A program made the translations under genes and the position numbers. Below the pieces are notes generated by a model that was not told the origin of the DNA, ran no database searches, and was given only the letters and a program-made list of their open reading frames with translations. DNA of 36,464 nucleotides from a virus, in the IMG/VR virus record IMGVR_UViG_3300010160_000117, positions 1 through 36,464 of that record; one strand, 5' to 3'. The first letter of the stretch is position 1, and every line of letters starts with the position of its first letter. This document shows, piece after piece, positions 22,283-31,105 of the stretch.

Positions 22283-22990
22283 TTACATAGGTACCCACCC
22301 GCCGCTCAGGTTCACTATTGCATAATTAATGGCCGATCCGCTTGTTAATGTGCTAAGTTTCTGCTGCTTTAAATCATACGTATTAGACTTAGCATTGATG
22401 ATCGTATAGTAATTGGCAAGCTGCTCAGATACTAAAGGCGGGGCGTTGTAGCCGTATTCTTTGCACAACCTGACCGCTAACTCATACTTCAGAAAGTTGG
22501 TATAGAACGCCTCGTAGGTCAAACTAAGATTCTGGAATTGAGTTACCGTGCTAAGCCTGAATTGGCCCCAAATCTCCAAAGGAAACTCTTGGCTCGGCAA
22601 GAAATATAAGAATAAATTTGAACCATTTAAGCACCGTTCTGTATGCCAATTGAACGGCAAACTTTCAATGTTCGTAGCTCGGAACGAGCCAAAGTAGTCT
22701 TTTCGTTGCTGGTTGCGTGTTTGGTATCTTATGGTGTCAATGTAAAACGTGAATGTTTCTGCGTAAATCAAATTCGGAATAAAATACATCTGCTGACCGA
22801 TGACCGCACTAAAGTTATAAACTGATGTGTACGGGACAAGACTTGAGTCGATGTCTTTATCAGTGATCAACTCATTCAGGAATCGCAGCCCATCGCTGAG
22901 CTGCTGTCCTGTGGGTGTCTCAAACTCACGGCTTACAATGTTAGATACATAGTACGCGTCGCTAATTAATTGGTTCGCCGTTAAAGTCAT
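22283..22990 (-). CDS. P22 gp4-like tail accessory factor (head completion)
   Basis: A 235-residue protein. It begins MTLTANQLISDAYYVSNIVS, then GQQLSDGLRFLNELITDKDI. P22 gp4-type proteins (tail accessory factor) begin with this phrase. Later ALRYELAVRL-type text appears as KYELAVRLCKEYGY. It binds the portal first and starts the tail machine. GGGGTG precedes ATG 22990. It follows the coat and decoration genes, as in P22-like gene order. Confidence 0.85.
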   Translation of the reverse strand: MTLTANQLISDAYYVSNIVSREFETPTGQQLSDGLRFLNELITDKDIDSSLVPYTSVYNFSAVIGQQMYFIPNLIYAETFTFYIDTIRYQTRNQQRKDYFGSFRATNIESLPFNWHTERCLNGSNLFLYFLPSQEFPLEIWGQFRLSTVTQFQNLSLTYEAFYTNFLKYELAVRLCKEYGYNAPPLVSEQLANYYTIINAKSNTYDLKQQKLSTLTSGSAINYAIVNLSGGWVPM

Positions 22991-23007
22991 AAGTCACCCC
23001 TTAGTTA

Positions 23008-23748
23008 TTACAAGTAGTCAGTGTAGCCCGCTGTAGAAAGGCTCAGCGTGTCGCCAGCTGCCACTTTGTATTGAATGGTAGGTACGCCTGAGTTCAAGCG
23101 AGCAGGAACAGTTGCCATACCTACTTGAGCCGCAGCTACGCCAGTACCGAACTGAACGATACCGTTTGTTGCAGACGAACCATAAGGCAGGAAGTGAGCA
23201 AGTTCGCCCGCGCCATCTGGTGTGAATGTAACTAAAAAGATAACATTCGTTGCGATTGGAGGCACAGACGTTGCAAGGTCGACTGCCGCGTATGTTTGTG
23301 AAGCTCCACCAGCGAGCTCTGAGATACCAACGTCGTAATACATGTCTTTAACTTGGTTGTCGCCAAACTGCCAAAACAACAGAAAATGTACAGAGCCATC
23401 GGTTAATACTGCGCCGATACGTCGATACATGTCGTAGCCAACAGGAATGCTTGGTGCTGTGAAACTTGTGGAAATCACCGCGCCTGCTGTGTTGTTTTGT
23501 GTGCTGTCGCCAACGGCATAAACGGCATACATGGTGCTTGCTGCTAATGCTCCTTGGTCGATTCCGTTGATATAGCCGCTTACAGCTGAATCAATTGTAA
23601 CTCCAGCATCCAAGATGATGTCGTTAACATTGGTGCTATTTCGGGCTGCGCCTGATGCTACTGTCAACGTGGTGTTGCTTGCCCAAGCTAATTGTAGATC
23701 GTCTACATATAGATTAGGGGCATTTACGATTGGGGTTGATACTGACAT
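23008..23748 (-). CDS. Head-associated structural protein (decoration-like)
   Basis: A 246-residue protein: LYVDDLQLAWASNTTLTVAS, then GAARNSTNVNDIILDAGVTI and GQGALAASTMYAVYAVGDST-like text. A recurrent phage virion phrase of this kind (small-residue, beta-rich, 'Y-A-V-Y-x-V-G-D-S') occurs in proteins encoded next to coat genes. GGAG lies before ATG. It is preceded by a hairpin-containing leader. Likely a capsid surface or head-tail protein; not assigned to a characterised family. Confidence 0.7.
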   Translation of the reverse strand: MSVSTPIVNAPNLYVDDLQLAWASNTTLTVASGAARNSTNVNDIILDAGVTIDSAVSGYINGIDQGALAASTMYAVYAVGDSTQNNTAGAVISTSFTAPSIPVGYDMYRRIGAVLTDGSVHFLLFWQFGDNQVKDMYYDVGISELAGGASQTYAAVDLATSVPPIATNVIFLVTFTPDGAGELAHFLPYGSSATNGIVQFGTGVAAAQVGMATVPARLNSGVPTIQYKVAAGDTLSLSTAGYTDYL

Positions 23749-23882
23749 GATACTTTACTCCTCAAGAGTTTGATTTCAGGCCCTAACTTCGGGCAAAACC
23801 TGATGCTTCTTTATCATCTTTTCTTTTAAATTGAGCCCAAGATACGATCTAAAAAGGGCCCAAACAAGATCAAAAACTATAC
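23749..23882 (-). other. Spacer after the coat gene with hairpins
   Basis: In the transcription direction, GGGCCC near 23835-23840 can pair with GGGCTC near 23816-23821 (one G-U pair), and CAGG-TTTT-GCCC (23802-23791 region) pairs with GGGC-CTG (23783-23777 region). There is no good U-tract. It may reduce read-through or protect the abundant coat mRNA end. Confidence 0.4.
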
Positions 23883-25133
23883 TTATAGAGGGAAGATCAC
23901 GCTCATGGCATTATCTGCGACCTGTGTTTTTCCCCAGATGATATCGTGCACAGTTCCTTGTTGATTCTGGCCAAACAGAGCACCAGTATACATCCGCAGG
24001 CTAGCACCAGACTCTTCATCAGTTACAACAGAAGTTGCAAACGGGTCTTGGTCAGGTAACGGAGGAATCGCTGTATAGAACTGGTTACCAGATTGAATCA
24101 TACCCGCTCTGTGTGACGGCAAGAATTTAACTTGCATGCCAGCAACGATTGGATTGTTGATGTTTTGATTCTTTCCAGAAGCTGCTTGCAAAGGAGGGTC
24201 GATGCTAACAGTAACTTGACTTCCGCCTGTAGACGTAGCATCAGCAGTAACCTTAAATTGAACAGGTGTAGCTGAAACAGCATGCCCGATGAACGTTAGA
24301 AAGCGCATGTTAGGCTTGCCAGACACATTGTCTTGGAACTGTCCTTTGTCATACTGAAGAACCGCAGCAGGGTCACTTGCAGCGCTAGAGCCACTGAAAG
24401 TAATCGTGATGACACCGCCATCACTGTTCTGTGTAGTGCTTACAACAGTCAATGTGGTTTGAGCAATCCCGTTGCTACCAGCAATATGAATTGGCAACAG
24501 ATTTGATTCGTACCATGCGCATTGACTGAAGTCACCCAATTCCCAAGAGTTAGCAATCTCGTTATTTCGGTTCATAGCGAACTGATTCAAACCAGTGTTA
24601 ACGATTCCAGGAATCGCGATGTCAGACAGGTAACCACGAGTCATGTCACGAGCCGCACCAAAGTTACGGAACAATGCCAAGGCTTGAGCCAACTGACCAA
24701 ATGAGTTAATTGGTGTCAGGCCGTCTCCATAAAAACGATAAGGAGCGGTAACGCAAAGCTCGGCAATATTTTCCTCGACAACTGAACCCAACTCTTCGAT
24801 AGACGCTTTACCGAAACGCGCCATGTAATCTTCTAAGTTGAATATTAATTGTTGTGCAGTAACGTCAATACCAATGTTTTTGGATTGATCGACAGTTAAT
24901 GTTTGAACGCGTTGCTCAACACCTTGGAAGTTAACAACCAAGCCGTTATTCGCAATGAACCGTGGTGGTTTGTCAAACGTAATGGTGTCGCCTAAGTTGG
25001 CAGGATTAGCTTTTTGAAAGTCATTGTAACGTTTGTTTGCTGTAGCGATAAAGCAGAAACGGTTTTGCAAGAACGCCAAATCGGCTTTATTGTATGTTTG
25101 TACGTTCTGTAAAATATTATTTGGCAATGCCAT
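23883..25133 (-). CDS. Major capsid (coat) protein, P22 gp5-like
   Basis: A 416-residue protein starting MALPNNILQNVQTYNKADLA. It then has LQNRFCFIATANKRYNDFQK, GDTITFDKPPRFIANNGLVV and VNFQGVEQRVQTLTVDQSKN. P22 gp5-type coat proteins begin with these features, have the same length (about 430) and have the HK97 fold. GGAGAAG precedes ATG. It follows the scaffold gene immediately, as expected for a procapsid pair. Confidence 0.9.
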   Translation of the reverse strand: MALPNNILQNVQTYNKADLAFLQNRFCFIATANKRYNDFQKANPANLGDTITFDKPPRFIANNGLVVNFQGVEQRVQTLTVDQSKNIGIDVTAQQLIFNLEDYMARFGKASIEELGSVVEENIAELCVTAPYRFYGDGLTPINSFGQLAQALALFRNFGAARDMTRGYLSDIAIPGIVNTGLNQFAMNRNNEIANSWELGDFSQCAWYESNLLPIHIAGSNGIAQTTLTVVSTTQNSDGGVITITFSGSSAASDPAAVLQYDKGQFQDNVSGKPNMRFLTFIGHAVSATPVQFKVTADATSTGGSQVTVSIDPPLQAASGKNQNINNPIVAGMQVKFLPSHRAGMIQSGNQFYTAIPPLPDQDPFATSVVTDEESGASLRMYTGALFGQNQQGTVHDIIWGKTQVADNAMSVIFPL

Positions 25134-25184
25134 GGCTCTTCTCCAAAAGAATGAACTTTCGGGTCAAGACATGGCACCAAGCTT

Positions 25185-25919
25185 CTAGCCCTTAAACATG
25201 GCCTTCAGGTCACGCATGGACAGATTACCCTGGCTACCAATATCTTGCCCGACCGGGGAAGATTGCATACGACCAAGGGGTGCTTTGACGCCCGCGGATT
25301 GCTCCTGGGCCTGCGCTTGCTGATTAGCCTTAATAGACTGACTTAGTTTGTTCATCATGTTCTGAGCGGCCTTAGGGTCTCTCTCGGACATGTAACTTAA
25401 CTGCGCCAGCTTATTAGGGTTCTTAGCAATCTCATACATCACGGCCTGCGTGTTGTCGGTCTGATTAGCTAAGTACACAAGCTGTGGAAATGCCGCCGGG
25501 TTAAAGTCTGCCATTATCTCGTCGAAGTCATCAAAGCTTTCTTTACCTGATGCCATCTTGCCGTGATAATCTGCAGCCAATTTCTCAGCCTCTTTTTGCA
25601 ACTGTTCTTGCGCCTGCGATTCTTGCTGATTCTGAAGTTGAGCCATCAGGTCATCATAAACCTGTTTTCGGAGAGCATCAGTATCGATTGCTTGCCCCTG
25701 ACCACCCATTAATGGTTGCTGCGTCTTCAGCGATTCATTCTCGCGTCGTAAGTCATCAAGTTCTTGTTGCATGCTATCGCGTCCTTTTAGTTTTGCCTTT
25801 TTGACTAACTCGTTCACACGCGACACCGAAAGCATTTTCTCAGGAGGGGCTTCAACTGGAGACGAAACTTCTTCTGATACTTCTGGGCTTTCCAAATCAA
25901 TTACACCTTCTTCTGTCAT
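25185..25919 (-). CDS. Scaffolding protein
   Basis: A 244-residue protein (ATG 25919; an in-frame GTG four codons earlier is possible). It has an acidic N-terminus (MTEEGVIDLESPEVSEEVSS), a basic segment (RVNELVKKAKLKGRDSMQQE), and long Gln-rich coiled coil (LMAQLQNQQESQAQEQLQKE). It ends with a basic-hydrophobic motif (MRDLKAMFKG) resembling coat-binding scaffold tails. It lies just before the coat gene. It should guide coat assembly and leave before maturation. Confidence 0.8.
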   Translation of the reverse strand: MTEEGVIDLESPEVSEEVSSPVEAPPEKMLSVSRVNELVKKAKLKGRDSMQQELDDLRRENESLKTQQPLMGGQGQAIDTDALRKQVYDDLMAQLQNQQESQAQEQLQKEAEKLAADYHGKMASGKESFDDFDEIMADFNPAAFPQLVYLANQTDNTQAVMYEIAKNPNKLAQLSYMSERDPKAAQNMMNKLSQSIKANQQAQAQEQSAGVKAPLGRMQSSPVGQDIGSQGNLSMRDLKAMFKG

Positions 25920-25931
25920 CTGTAATCTCAC

Positions 25932-26060
25932 TGTTTAAGCCGTCGTGAACGTGATAGCCGGATGTGCTCGCATCCGTAGGATTTTCGCCGGGTTATGCTG
26001 CCCGTAAGCTTCGATCTAATTCTGATTACTATACTATCATATTGTTTCTAACGAACGATA
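25932..26060 (-). other. Scaffold leader region with hairpins
   Basis: About 130 bases without a gene. In the transcription direction it contains ACGGATG/CATCCG-type stem CGGATG-CGAGCA-CATCCG (near 25960-25980), and a GGGC-rich stretch. A TATAGT-like -10 near 26020 could be an internal promoter. No U-tract is seen. The long untranslated leader before scaffold may set scaffold-to-coat ratio. Confidence 0.35.
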
Positions 26061-26198
26061 TTATTTTTTCTTCTTGCGAGACTTGCCTGCAACTGAGAGC
26101 GCAATAGCAATTGCCTGTTTAGGCTTGCGTCCTGTGCTCTCAAGTTCAGCAATGTTTTCGCCAACTGCTTTACGACTCTTGCCCTTTTTCAATGGCAT
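26061..26198 (-). CDS. Small basic protein (DUF6496-like)
   Basis: A 45-residue, Lys-rich product: MPLKKGKSRKAVGENIAELE, then an STGRKPKQAIAIALSVAG core and a KSRKKKK tail. The N-x-x-x-E-x-E-x-G-K/R-x-K-Q-A-x-A-I-A pattern is widespread in small phage proteins classed as DUF6496. Function is unknown. Basic composition suggests DNA or capsid-interior binding. It lies between portal and scaffold genes. Confidence 0.75.
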   Translation of the reverse strand: MPLKKGKSRKAVGENIAELESTGRKPKQAIAIALSVAGKSRKKKK

Positions 26199-26207
26199 GA
26201 TAAATCC

Positions 26208-26387
26208 TTAGCTGTATTTCTTGTTGCAACAAGCAACCATTGAAGGCGCAAGCATGCCTTTTTTACTCATTTTCGCGCCTGCATCAGGACGATTAGCCGC
26301 CTCAACCATGGATGCGCTAGGACGACTTACGCGCTCGCCCGCCATTTTCTTCTCTGATGCTTTTGCCATGCTTTGTGCTGGTTTCAT
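26208..26387 (-). CDS. Small hypothetical late protein
   Basis: A 59-residue product: MKPAQSMAKASEKKMAGERV, ending MVACCNKKYS. ATG 26387 overlaps the portal stop (ATGA), so translation is coupled. It is Met/Lys/Ala-rich with adjacent cysteines near the end and no membrane segment. No family is recognised. It is just downstream of the portal gene. Confidence 0.65.
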   Translation of the reverse strand: MKPAQSMAKASEKKMAGERVSRPSASMVEAANRPDAGAKMSKKGMLAPSMVACCNKKYS

Positions 26388-28615
26388 TTTGATTCTCCCT
26401 TGGGTTTTTTAGCTTCAACCATCTTAGCATGCTCATGCTCTTTGTGAGACATTTCATGCCCATGATGCATATCAATCGTGTTGTTATGATGCGCCGCCAC
26501 ACTAACAGCCATATCGACCGCAGTACGTGCGTTTTGCGCGTCTGTCTGCTCTTGTTTAAGAGCCAACTCAACATCCGCATTCTGGACCTTGCTCATCACC
26601 TCAAGGAATTTTATATCAAGTTCCTTGTTCTTAACAGCATCATCAGTGCTAATCTTCGTCAAGTCAACTTGCGCCTTCATCTCAGCTTCTTGTTGTTTCT
26701 GCGCCAACTTAGCCTGCTCTGTTTGCGCCTGAATCATAACCTTCTGTTGCTCACCTTGAACCTTGGCTTGCTCAATCTGCATTTGCATCTGCATCATTTG
26801 CGCGGGGTCTGGCTGATTCTTCTGGGCTTCCATCGCTTGTTGCTGAGCCTGCTTTTGCTGCTCCATGAACTGAGCCGCCATCGCTTTGATGTTGTCGATG
26901 CCACGAATATCAATGTTATCCAACAAGACCTCAAGCCCTTCAGTATTCATGAACTGCGCGAACTGCTCACTAGCGCCCATCAAGCTCACGATAGTCTTCA
27001 ATGCAATCTGTTTTTGAACAGCAAAGTTAACGCCAGCTTCAACATTAACCTCAAGCGCATTCGTGTCGTAATCGAACTTCACGTTGCCCTGCTTGTTAAC
27101 TTCGTAATACTCATGCTTGCCGTTAGGTAATGTAATCGGAATAGTGCGTGGTGTAACATAGTACTTCGGCAACAGTCCTAAATACCCCTCACCCAACCGA
27201 TTCCAGCCTTCGATAAATCCCTTCGTGTAAGGCATTGCGGCGGCATTAGAATGCATCGCGCCCTGCATGATAGCCACACCTGATGTGTCATTGTCGTTGA
27301 TTCCTTGCGCGGCGTCATACGAACCTAGAATGTTTTGGATCACATCATCAGCACTCAAAAACGCCTGCATAATTTCAGGAGGCATCGGAACACGCGCAAC
27401 TTCACGTGGCGGATTAATTTGTTGTTGTGGGTCGTTATCTTTCCATTGATTGTACAGAAGAATCGTAGCTTTCTGTGGATTTGTGTACGCCAGTTGATAA
27501 TCCGCATTGTCTGGGATAGCCTCAATGGGTGCCGTCCACTTGTGTTGAATCGTGGTTTCAATCTCATTACACCATGACTGACCAGCGAAGTTCTTCATCT
27601 TCTGGGCGTCACGTGTATGATAAACGTACGGACGGGTCATCTGCTCGACTGCGCCGCCGTTGGAGCTTTGGATGAGAACTGAGTTACCGTCGAAGAATAC
27701 CAAGGGCAGGATATCAAAGCTCGTCGTCTCTTGCTCGAGAATCGTGTTCCCACACACCGTGTACTTCATGATTGTTTCAACGTCAGCTATTCGGGATTTC
27801 AATACAACCGGTGGCTGCTCAATGATTCCTTGCTCTTCCCACGTAGCCAGGAACTTGTTGTAACTACTCTCGGTGACTACATGGCCATTCGCCAACTTAA
27901 CAATCTTGGTTTTTTTTATCTTCTTCTCGAAGTACTCACAGAACAGCATGATGTCTTCGCGTTGTGATTTGTAGCTCCAATTGAAGCCGTCTGTTTCGCG
28001 CGTAAATGACTCAGCTTTAACCACATCATTACCATACTTTTCTTTTGCCTCATCAGCTGTCTTCGGAAAGAGTTGGTAACAATAGCGTCCGTCTCCTTTG
28101 TGCGACTTACGAGCCAACGGGTCAAATCCGCACAAAGTGGGGTCAAATACGCGGTCAACGCAAATAACTTGATCAAAAGATTTTGAGTTCGCGTACTCGG
28201 TATAAAGCTCAGCCACTGAGAATCCGCCAGACAACAAATCTCTATATAACCGATAGCTCAGGCTGTCTTTGTCCTTGCCCATGAAAGAGGCCTTCATGTG
28301 GGCTTCTACGAGCTCGATAACGCGTGGGTCAGCTATTTGCACGCCTTCAGCTGCTCGCACACTAAATGCTGGGTCCATCTTGGAAAACTCACCACACAAT
28401 CGACTGATGTACGCTTCAGTAATATTGAATTCCATCATCGGCTTTTGGATTTCCATTAACACAGACTTGTCAGCTGGCGACAGTGACGTCTTGAAGATAA
28501 ACGTAATGTAATCGTGGAAACGCTGATAGTTTAATCGGAAATAATCATGGGACTGACGAACGTTTTCTTTGATTTTGTCTAACTTATCTTTGGTGTCGCC
28601 CTTAACGTATGCCAT
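26384..28615 (-). CDS. Portal protein, P22-like
   Basis: A 743-residue protein, the same size as the P22 portal (about 725). It begins MAYVKGDTKDKLDKIKENVR and has MMEFNITEAYISRLCGEFSK, then CVDRVFDPTLCGFDPLARKS. Typical P22-portal text follows, such as QINPPREVARVPMPPEIMQA and GINDNDTSGVAIMQGAMHSN. A long Gln-rich C-terminal coiled coil (barrel region) ends in His-rich HHNNTIDMHHGHEMSHKEHE. It forms the dodecameric DNA entry ring. It overlaps the terminase gene by 14 bases. Confidence 0.95.
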   Translation of the reverse strand: MAYVKGDTKDKLDKIKENVRQSHDYFRLNYQRFHDYITFIFKTSLSPADKSVLMEIQKPMMEFNITEAYISRLCGEFSKMDPAFSVRAAEGVQIADPRVIELVEAHMKASFMGKDKDSLSYRLYRDLLSGGFSVAELYTEYANSKSFDQVICVDRVFDPTLCGFDPLARKSHKGDGRYCYQLFPKTADEAKEKYGNDVVKAESFTRETDGFNWSYKSQREDIMLFCEYFEKKIKKTKIVKLANGHVVTESSYNKFLATWEEQGIIEQPPVVLKSRIADVETIMKYTVCGNTILEQETTSFDILPLVFFDGNSVLIQSSNGGAVEQMTRPYVYHTRDAQKMKNFAGQSWCNEIETTIQHKWTAPIEAIPDNADYQLAYTNPQKATILLYNQWKDNDPQQQINPPREVARVPMPPEIMQAFLSADDVIQNILGSYDAAQGINDNDTSGVAIMQGAMHSNAAAMPYTKGFIEGWNRLGEGYLGLLPKYYVTPRTIPITLPNGKHEYYEVNKQGNVKFDYDTNALEVNVEAGVNFAVQKQIALKTIVSLMGASEQFAQFMNTEGLEVLLDNIDIRGIDNIKAMAAQFMEQQKQAQQQAMEAQKNQPDPAQMMQMQMQIEQAKVQGEQQKVMIQAQTEQAKLAQKQQEAEMKAQVDLTKISTDDAVKNKELDIKFLEVMSKVQNADVELALKQEQTDAQNARTAVDMAVSVAAHHNNTIDMHHGHEMSHKEHEHAKMVEAKKPKGESK

Positions 28616-30149
28616 CGCGTTGTGTCCTTAACTGAGATTGCTTTCTCATCTGAGCCGCGAGAGCGGTCATGACCGAAGAGCTAGAACTTTCTTTGTTGCT
28701 TGTATGGTACAACGTTTTGTCAATTAGCGCTAAGCGTACGGCGTCAGCGAGGGTGTCAGCAATATCGTCATGTCGATGACTGTTGTTGGCCGTAATCTTG
28801 CACATGTGAGCTGTGCACATCTCGGCATGACGAGCGCCTTCGGTAAACGATACTTTTTTGGCTGCAACATGGGGCTGAATATCTAAAAATCGTTGTGTCT
28901 TACTGCCTGATGTTTTGTTTCTGGGGATGTCGCGTATCTGCATGCCTCGAAGCTCTTGCAGCACACTAACCAATGTCACACCGGTAGACTTCTTCTCGAT
29001 AGCGGCTATCAATGGAGGATGCTTGTGTCGCGCGCACTCAGCCCAGAACATCATGAACTCATCCTTCAAATCTTTAGGTTCCACACGAAGCTCCGCGCAA
29101 TCAAGCCAATGCAACCCCATTTCTCCAGTCTTTCGCCCCATGACTTCAATGTAATATAGGCCCCAGAATGAGAACACGGTGGCGTCGTTGTATGACTTGG
29201 ATGTCTCTGCTGTGTCAGCCGTGATAAACGTAAAAAATATATCAGGCTCTTGCTCGAGCACGGCAAAATAGTTTGGTCGAAATAGAGCGCCTCCGGCTGG
29301 CTGAGGGTCTTGTTGATGCTGACTTGCGAACACATAGATGTCTCTCTCTTCACGTATCTTTAGCATCTCGAGAGGAAATGCTTCCGGATAAAGGCAGTTG
29401 CCAGCGGCGTCAATGCTCTTGAGGATGACTCGCTCCCAATGATGACCATCATTCCCTGCAAGCAGATAAGCAGGCAAGTCCGCTTCATGCAAGCGCTGAC
29501 CTATGAATATCATCGGGACGTTTATACCTCGAACACGCTGAAGTATGGTCTCTCGGTAATTCTGGATAACTCCTTCGCGGACCAAATCTGAGTGAACTTC
29601 ATCCGGCTTGTGTGCGTCATCAAGGATAAGGGCTCCACTAAATCGATCGAGGCCAGGTAATCCGGCATCGCGACCAGTAATAGCACCTGAGCTACCAAAA
29701 GCCCCCACTGCACCGCCAGCGGTAGTCTGGAAAAAGTCTTTTGCTTTGCTGTCCGCACGAAGTTCTACCCCAAACAAATTTCGATAATCGTTTAGCATCA
29801 TAATACGTCTTACCGTATCAGTGTGAGCGGCGGCCAACGTATGTGAGTATGAAATATAAAGATATTTGCTATCCGGGTACTTAGCCATCGTCCAAGCTGT
29901 CCACATAGACATGAGCAAACTCTTTCCGTGCCCAGGAGGGACGTTGATCACAAGTCGAGTTGTCTCTAGCTTTGCGCACTTTACTAATTCGCGACAAATT
30001 GTTATTACATGTGACTCGCGCCCAGCAGGGCATGGCAAAATAAAATCTCGACCAGTTAATACGGGATAAAACGTACGAACAAAAAGAAGAAAGCTTGATT
30101 GTAATTGAGAGATTAACTGAGCTTTTTCTTCATCAGACATCGCTTGCAT
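28602..30149 (-). CDS. terL: Terminase large subunit (ATPase-nuclease)
   Basis: A 515-residue packaging motor. Walker A is VINVPPGHGKSLLMSMW; Walker B is GALILDDAHKPDE. The nuclease domain shows FITADTAETSKSYNDATVFS, then an acidic patch in IAAIEKKSTGVT and HRHDDIADTLADAVRLAL. A second ATG (30140) is equally possible. The start overlaps TerS by 17 bases. Headful (pac) packaging is typical of this portal/TerL type and agrees with the circular map. Confident by motifs. Confidence 0.95.
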   Translation of the reverse strand: MQAMSDEEKAQLISQLQSSFLLFVRTFYPVLTGRDFILPCPAGRESHVITICRELVKCAKLETTRLVINVPPGHGKSLLMSMWTAWTMAKYPDSKYLYISYSHTLAAAHTDTVRRIMMLNDYRNLFGVELRADSKAKDFFQTTAGGAVGAFGSSGAITGRDAGLPGLDRFSGALILDDAHKPDEVHSDLVREGVIQNYRETILQRVRGINVPMIFIGQRLHEADLPAYLLAGNDGHHWERVILKSIDAAGNCLYPEAFPLEMLKIREERDIYVFASQHQQDPQPAGGALFRPNYFAVLEQEPDIFFTFITADTAETSKSYNDATVFSFWGLYYIEVMGRKTGEMGLHWLDCAELRVEPKDLKDEFMMFWAECARHKHPPLIAAIEKKSTGVTLVSVLQELRGMQIRDIPRNKTSGSKTQRFLDIQPHVAAKKVSFTEGARHAEMCTAHMCKITANNSHRHDDIADTLADAVRLALIDKTLYHTSNKESSSSSVMTALAAQMRKQSQLRTQRDGIR

Positions 30150-30600
30150 TTATTTTGTTGAGGTCGGCTACTAATTCTTTGATTTTAAGAAGCGTCTCGT
30201 CAGAAGAGGGTTTTTCTTCGGGATGCTTACGCTCCCCATAAACTTTTGGAGCAAGCTTTGCTGCGGTCCACTTTCTGTTGTCACAAACTAACCGAGCATG
30301 ACCAAGCATCCCGGCGTCTATTTTCGTAATTCCTAATGCATCAACATAAGCGTTCTCGAACAATTCACTAGCAACCTCTTCAATGGATTCAGCCATTAAT
30401 TCGGCCTGATGCTGCTTAGCCAGTGTGTACATGTCAGAAAACAATTTCTTTTCCCATCGCCAAACATTGATAGTTTCCCTGCTGGGAAGCTCTGGATACA
30501 TTCGGCAAAGAGTGGGTAAACCATAAGGATTTGTTGCGACAAGCGTACATATTCTATTAGCCAGCTTTTCGGAATAAATAGAAGGGCGCCCAGCAGCCAT
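30133..30600 (-). CDS. terS: Terminase small subunit
   Basis: A 155-residue protein beginning MAAGRPSIYSEKLANRICTL. Then PELPSRETINVWRWEKKLFS is the helix-turn-helix and Trp of this family, followed by a helical oligomerisation region (AESIEEVASELFENAYVDAL) and RKWTAAKLAPKVYGERKHP near the C-terminus. It selects the packaging site and feeds TerL. GGGGTG precedes ATG. Confidence 0.9.
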   Translation of the reverse strand: MAAGRPSIYSEKLANRICTLVATNPYGLPTLCRMYPELPSRETINVWRWEKKLFSDMYTLAKQHQAELMAESIEEVASELFENAYVDALGITKIDAGMLGHARLVCDNRKWTAAKLAPKVYGERKHPEEKPSSDETLLKIKELVADLNKINASDV

Positions 30601-30601
30601 A

Positions 30602-30832
30602 TTACACCCCTACTACAGCTTCAGAAGTAACAACGCGCGACATCGACCGCTCATCATTTACTTCTCGACTTACACGCTTAGCTCGTGTCCGAGGGGCAAC
30701 AACATCTAAATCCAACTTAACAACATTACTAACCTCACCCTCACCCTCACATTCAGGACAAGTCCGAGTGATATACCCCATGCCCACAATCTTGCCAACA
30801 CCACGGCACGAATTACACGTCACTAATGCCAT
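30602..30832 (-). CDS. DnaJ-type zinc-finger protein
   Basis: A 76-residue protein. Two CxxCxGxG-like units (TCNSCRGVGKIVG and TCPECEGEGEVSN), as in DnaJ's central zinc domain, should bind one zinc. The rest is Val/Arg-rich (KRVSREVNDERSMSRVV). It precedes TerS, and such small Zn proteins often occur in phages just upstream of terminase, possibly regulatory. It overlaps a 38-residue ORF upstream by 20 bases. Confidence 0.75.
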   Translation of the reverse strand: MALVTCNSCRGVGKIVGMGYITRTCPECEGEGEVSNVVKLDLDVVAPRTRAKRVSREVNDERSMSRVVTSEAVVGV

Positions 30833-30929
30833 ACATCACCTTCAATTCGTTAATCCAATCCATGACCGACGCTAAATACGCATCTAATGCTTGAACATCA
30901 TCAATACTGCTTGTGTACGCATACGGCAT
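30813..30929 (-). CDS. Small ORF at the head of the late operon
   Basis: A 38-residue acidic product: MPYAYTSSIDDVQALDAYLA, then SVMDWINELKVMYG. The ribosome site is weak (GGA about 7 bases away). It may be a coupled leader peptide to the zinc-finger gene, which starts inside it. It may also be chance; kept because the spacing fits the operon. Confidence 0.4.
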   Translation of the reverse strand: MPYAYTSSIDDVQALDAYLASVMDWINELKVMYGISDV

Positions 30930-31105
30930 AAGTTTTCCACAAAATTAGGGGATAAATACGATTAATCCTGTGGAGAACTATAACAAAGGCGCATACACAC
31001 TACAATCTTTACCATGATCAAAATCAATCCATCATACTAAGCAAAATAAGCTGACTAATTTAGTAAACATAAGTATACTAACCCCATTGAAGCAGCAAAC
31101 TAAAA
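30930..31105. other. Divergent intergenic region between late and right early operons
   Basis: It separates leftward late genes from the rightward operon. TTTTCCACA (30933-30941) and TGTGGAGAA (30969-30977) form an imperfect inverted pair and resemble DnaA boxes, with GGGGATAAA between them. ACTAA half-sites lie at 31036-31040, 31054-31058, 31060-31064 (inverted) and 31077-31081. A leftward late promoter is not clear. Confidence 0.5.
31051..31079 (+). promoter_or_regulatory. Rightward promoter of the right early operon, with operator-like palindrome
   Basis: CTGACT (31051-31056), a 17-base spacer and TATACT (31074-31079). The palindrome ACTAA-T-TTAGT (31054-31064) overlaps the -35 region and another ACTAA (31077-31081) the -10. 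This fits repression by the XRE protein encoded at 31411. Confidence 0.55.

Noticed and set aside
26429-27130. 233-codon plus-strand frame opposite the portal gene
   Set aside because: Leu/His-rich antisense of a Gln-rich coiled coil; the portal on the other strand is certain.
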